Shown here one piece after another: positions 59,767 to 64,000 of a stretch of DNA of 64,000 nucleotides; the first letter of the stretch is position 1; every line of letters starts with the position of its first letter. Both the position numbers and the translations under genes were made by a program. Origin of the DNA: Lathyrus oleraceus (taxonomy: Eukaryota; Streptophyta; Magnoliopsida; Fabales; Fabaceae); assembly GCF_024323335.1 (NCBI RefSeq), contig NC_066581.1:32918699-32982698 (forward strand), read 5' to 3'. The notes beneath the pieces are model-generated. The model ran no database searches and was not told the origin of the DNA. It was given only the letters and a program-made list of their open reading frames with translations.

Positions 59767-62700
59767 GTAAGACCCCAATTTTTACCCTAAGATCCCTCAT
59801 GCAACTTCATCATATGCATTAGCATTGGGATCACACCTTGGCATCCTCCTTACCCGTCTTTCATTGGGTTTGTTTTGGGGGAGATCACCAAGCACCATGT
59901 AATTGTATCATACTTGTATATTATCATTTTACTAATCAAAATACCAAAAATATGTTTTTGTATGTGCCTAACTTTTTATAGGGAGGGCATGATCCTCATT
60001 GATCTATCAAGTTCACATCTAGGGTTTAAGACCCTCATGGCTAAGAGCACAATCAAAGATTGATCCATAATGTCTTAAATCATCATATATGAGTCCCATT
60101 GATCTCTACATGTTATATTGATCAAGTATTCTTCAAGAGTTTGGAGGTGATTTTCCTTGGAAACCCTAGTTTGATTGGGTATCTTGAGTAACTTCTCCAA
60201 CAAGCTATCTCACCAATTGAAAATATTTCTCAAGGGAAACTTCAAAAATTCATCATATTATGCATATATAATCTATCATGAGCCTAAAAAGTCAAGAGAA
60301 TTGAAGTTTAGCAAGTTGGTTGATGGTGGTTGGCCAGATGAATTCATCTGATCAAAACTGGGTCTCCCTAGACCCTATCTCCTACAATTTTCACCATATA
60401 AAAATGATTCCAAGAGAAACGTTACTCTAAATGACATTCCAAACAACTTTCATGTTTATACCTAGAGCTAGTTTTGCTTGTAAAATCATTTTCTATGTTG
60501 AAACATTATAGGTCATTTTGTCTAAACCCTAATTTGAAAAGTCAACGTCCCAAGGCCATAACATGCTCAATTTTTATGAGATAAAAGATTTACAAGTTTC
60601 ACAATCAAATTAAAGATGTCTACTTCAACTTTTATGTTTGGAGTAAGAGCTAATTCAACTTTTATGAGCATGTGATATGAGGATACATTATAGGTCATTT
60701 TTGATCTATACCATTGAACAAGTGATTTTTCCAAAATTCAAAAATGCATAACTCTATCATTATAAATCCAAATGACATGAAATTGGTGACTATTTTGAAG
60801 GTATTTGAAAGAGCTACAAAGTTGATGAAGACAATGTTCTCATTTGAAGCTCACATAAAAAGTTAAGCAAGGTGGAATATTAAGATATATGACTTGACAC
60901 TTAGAAAAAATTTCAACATGTTGAAAATTCCAAACTTCCACCTCAAAATTCACCATGATCCAAGCTCCAAATGGAAAAGTGTTCAACATCAAACTTGTTC
61001 CCCTTGATCTAAGCTTTCCAAAGAACACAAGTTCATGCATTTTGGATGAGATTTGCTAGGTCTGCGCATGGCTTTAACAGAGCTGCATGATTGGAAGAAA
61101 TCAAATGCCAAAAATCACATTTCACATTGCCTTGACATCCAAGCCTCATTTGAACTTCAGAATGATTGTACATTGATGAAATTGGATTGCTTCATGGGTC
61201 TGTACACGCCTATGCAAACTTGTGCATGAAATGTCCAAATTTAGAAATTTTTCAAGTGTGCAAATATCAGTCCCAATTGCTATAAATTCAGGCCCTTGGA
61301 GCTCAATTCAAACAGACCTTGCGCGCCTGCTTTGCCCCCTAATTGAAACCCTCACATTTCAAAGGAAAAGCTGAGAAATTTCAACTTGAAAATTGAGTTT
61401 GAATCTCACTGTTTGGAGATTCAAAAACTCCAGGATCTAAAGCTTTGTATCATTGCCAAACCTCTCCTGCAAGCTTCTCAAGTGTGATCAGATCAAGTTT
61501 GAAGCAAGCAACATCAAGTTCTGCACAACATTGAAGGTAAATTTCAGAAAACTTCATCTCTTCAATTATCACTCAATTCTCATCAATTCTCTTGGATCTT
61601 TGGTTGTCTGAAGTCCTACCAATGTAGGCAAGAAGATTGAGTTTCTTTGAGGTCAAATTGAAGCAACTTAGTTGACACACCTCAAAATTCAACTCCTCAT
61701 ATCTTTTTATATATTTGGAGTTAGTTGAAATTGAGGTCAGATTCGTGCTCTACGCCATTTTTTCTTTCAAATCATGTCCTCTTTTTTTTTGTGATGGTTA
61801 GGGTGGACCAGTCCGGTGAGGTCCACCGGAGAAGAAGACCGAAGCTCTGGCTTCGGCGGTGTGTTGACACGTCCTCTAGCCACAGGATCCATTCAAATTG
61901 TTTTAATCTTATGCGTTGGTTTTGATTACCACGCGTGTGGCGCGCTGACTAGGTTCCATCATGGAACATGCGTTTGTGTCCATTTGATCTGCCACCTCAA
62001 TTAATGAGGGAGATCAAGTGGCTCACGTTTTTTTGATTTTTTGATTTTTGTTTTAATTCATTTGATTTTCATAAATTCATATTAATTTTAATATTGATCC
62101 AAAAAATATGAGAGTTTCACCAAAACAATTTAAATAAATTCCTCTTTCATATTCAGAATTAAAATTATTTTTGGATCATTATTAATATTTTTCATGATTT
62201 AATTGATTTTGTGTTTATTTTTAATTGTTTAAAAATAGTTTTAAGTCCTTAAAAATTCTGAAATTTTTTCTCCAAGGTCCTTTGACCTTGTTTGACCTAT
62301 GATAAATCTCATGGTCATTTTTTTGGTGTTTTGATGAGGTTTTAGGAATTTGACATACCATATTTAATTTAAATGCATTATTTTAGTATTTTTAAATTGA
62401 ATAAATGCCAAATAATTGTGTTGACCTCTTGTGATGGTTTGTGTAAGTTTGACTTGAGTTGTTGGGCCTTGGTCAAGGTTGATTTGACTTTTCTAGGTTA
62501 ATATCATCGGATTTAGGGGATTGAGGGAATGTACATTCCATCTCCCAAAATGAATGAATGATATTAATTTGGTAAAAGTCCTCCTTTGACCAATTTGAGT
62601 TTTGATCAATTCCCCTCCCTCTTCATCTAATTCCCCTTCTTTATGCATCTATTTCATTTGGCATATGATGTCTCTAAATCCTAAGGCTAGTTGATTGCAA

Positions 62701-64000
62701 ATTCAACATAAGTATGAATGAGATTAGGCCACCTATTTTGTATATTCTTTTTTGTGTGTGGTATGTTTCATGAGCATAGTCCATTATACTACGTCTCTAA
62801 CATGCATTAACACCAAAATTTTATTGCCCGACCTCAAATAGTTGTGACTTCTACATAAGTCCAATTACAATTGCTTAACATAGCGCTAAATTTTTGACAC
62901 AAAAAGGCATAGCATTCTAGTTAGTGAGATTGTAAGTCTCCCATCTTTCATGGTATTGTGTGGAAACTTGGCCTTTTTTCCTTCCTTTGGAAGATGTCTT
63001 GGCTCAAGGATCCATGCTTGTGATAAGTGGGTTGAGTGTTCTCCAAAGAATGACTTAAAACAAAAACAAAAGAAAAACAATACTAACTTATAACTCATTA
63101 ACAACTAACATTTAATTTCAAGTCTTTTATTTTAATGCACTTTAATTTTTAAGCTCTATTCATTTGCCATTATTCATATCATTCTAATTGTTTATATTAA
63201 TGCGTTTTCACTTTGTCCACTTGGACTATATTGTGTGATATATCTTGTTTGTATATACTTTGTTTGTTTGTGTGGTCTTTGACCATTAATGTACATAATA
63301 ATAACCAAAACCCTAAAAAACTATTGTGTGGACTGTTGGTTTGATCTTGGACAATTGGACTTAGAATCTAGACAACATTCCTATGCAAAAAGGACTTGGC
63401 CAATGTCAACTATCATGTAACCAAGTGCTTGCAATTTGAAACTTCATCTGATACATCTTTGAAGATCCCTTTGAGTTCATCTGCAACATGATCATTGTGA
63501 AGATGTTATTTTGAACCTGTGATTTGTGACTTGTGGAATTCATCTGCTACATTGGCAAATTTGAAAAGACATCATGGAGTGGCTAAGGCTTCGATGGGGC
63601 TATCTTTATTTGATGCCTTGCTCTTTAAGATAATATTGTATGCATTATTTGTGGCTTGATTCTAATATCCAAGGGAATTTAGGATTTCTATAAGACATTC
63701 TTGTCTATTGGATTGCTACCAATTTGTCAGATCTTTTCAACTCTTAACTTTTAATTTTGTGCATAGGATTAGTATCTTCATCTCCCCCCCCACTTATTTA
63801 ATTTCAAAATCTCTCCCTCCTTTTAAAAAAATCGTCTTTGCTTGAACTAGTTTTGTTCTAAACTTTGACCACTTTGCGAACTAGAAACTTTGGCCTTATG
63901 CCATTGCATTTTCAAACTTCTTTTCTTAATCAAACTTGTAAATAAACTTAATTATACTTGACCTAAACTTTCAAAAAGCCAAAAATAACTAACTCATTCA
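59767..64000 (+). repeat. Plus-strand Ogre/Tat LTR, running off the window
   Basis: It starts TGTAAGACCCCAATTTTTACCC, the plus-strand counterpart of the LTR starts at 37718 and 8992. The passage CGACCTCAAATAGTTGTGACTT (62830) matches the reverse complement of the LTR at 32946-37718 at the same distance from the start (about 3.1 kb). If lengths are alike, about 500 bp remain beyond 64000. Short ORFs inside have no recognisable content, and no gene is seen in this stretch. Confidence 0.82.
61281..61288 (+). promoter_or_regulatory. TATA box of the plus-strand Ogre LTR
   Basis: TATAAATT about 1.51 kb from the LTR start, the place equivalent to the TATA boxes at 36289 and 7373. Confidence 0.5.

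Noticed and set aside
61725..62004. Two overlapping ORFs of 62-66 codons with an Arg-rich stretch
   Set aside because: Inside the plus-strand Ogre LTR downstream of its TATA box. No start context or similarity recognised.

Overview
The window looks like nuclear DNA from a large-genome legume, probably of the pea/vetch/lentil group (tribe Fabeae). This is an inference. It rests on several very long Ogre/Tat-type LTRs (3.7-5.1 kb), SIRE-type Ty1/copia elements with an extra ORF behind pol, Athila-type Ty3/gypsy pieces, AT-rich spacers with long (TA)n tracts, and one intron-containing plant BAHD acyltransferase gene. I see no bacterial, organellar or rRNA/tRNA sequence. About 90 percent of the window is transposable-element sequence, much of it nested.

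Left block (1-27110). The 3' part of an internally deleted Athila-type element (1-3273, + strand) sits in the integrase region of a decayed Ty1/copia element, here called copia E (3274-14727). Copia E is also split by two minus-strand Ogre/Tat solo LTRs, 3927-8992 (duplication CATGG) and 10774-14502 (duplication CATAT). Next comes a minus-strand Athila-type 3' region cut in two (14728-14862 and 24841-25874). Its (TA)n tract received a plus-strand copia solo LTR (14863-16481) and a complete 8.2-kb minus-strand SIRE-like element, element A (16525-24701). Remnants of a copia LTR (25875-26244) and a Tat/Ogre-type LTR (26245-27110) follow.

Gene island (about 27111-30950). This holds a two-exon BAHD acyltransferase gene (28715-30721, 459 codons). 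It is intact, but the conserved DFGWG motif reads NFGWG. It is the only host protein-coding gene I can support.

Right block (30950-64000). A LINE-type reverse-transcriptase remnant (minus) is followed by a deep nest. Copia D gag-protease (32030-32945) is broken by an Ogre/Tat element (32946-42039, minus). That element is broken by SIRE-like element B (42040-59545, +). Element B is broken by SIRE-like element C (44114-54465, minus) and by Ogre LTRs at its right end (59546-59766 minus, then 59767 past the window end, plus).

Element C is the most striking object: 10,352 bp, duplication AACTA, two 1056-bp LTRs that differ at about four positions by eye, open gag (599 aa), open pol (1026 aa) and an open 810-aa third ORF. 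In front of that third ORF, on its coding strand, lies a TATA box, a telo-box and a CT-rich leader, which look like a promoter of its own. Elements A and B carry related third ORFs, truncated and frameshifted respectively. In each element gag builds the particle, pol supplies protease, integrase, reverse transcriptase and RNase H, the PBS (matching initiator-Met tRNA) and PPT prime the two DNA strands, and the LTRs carry promoter and termination signals.
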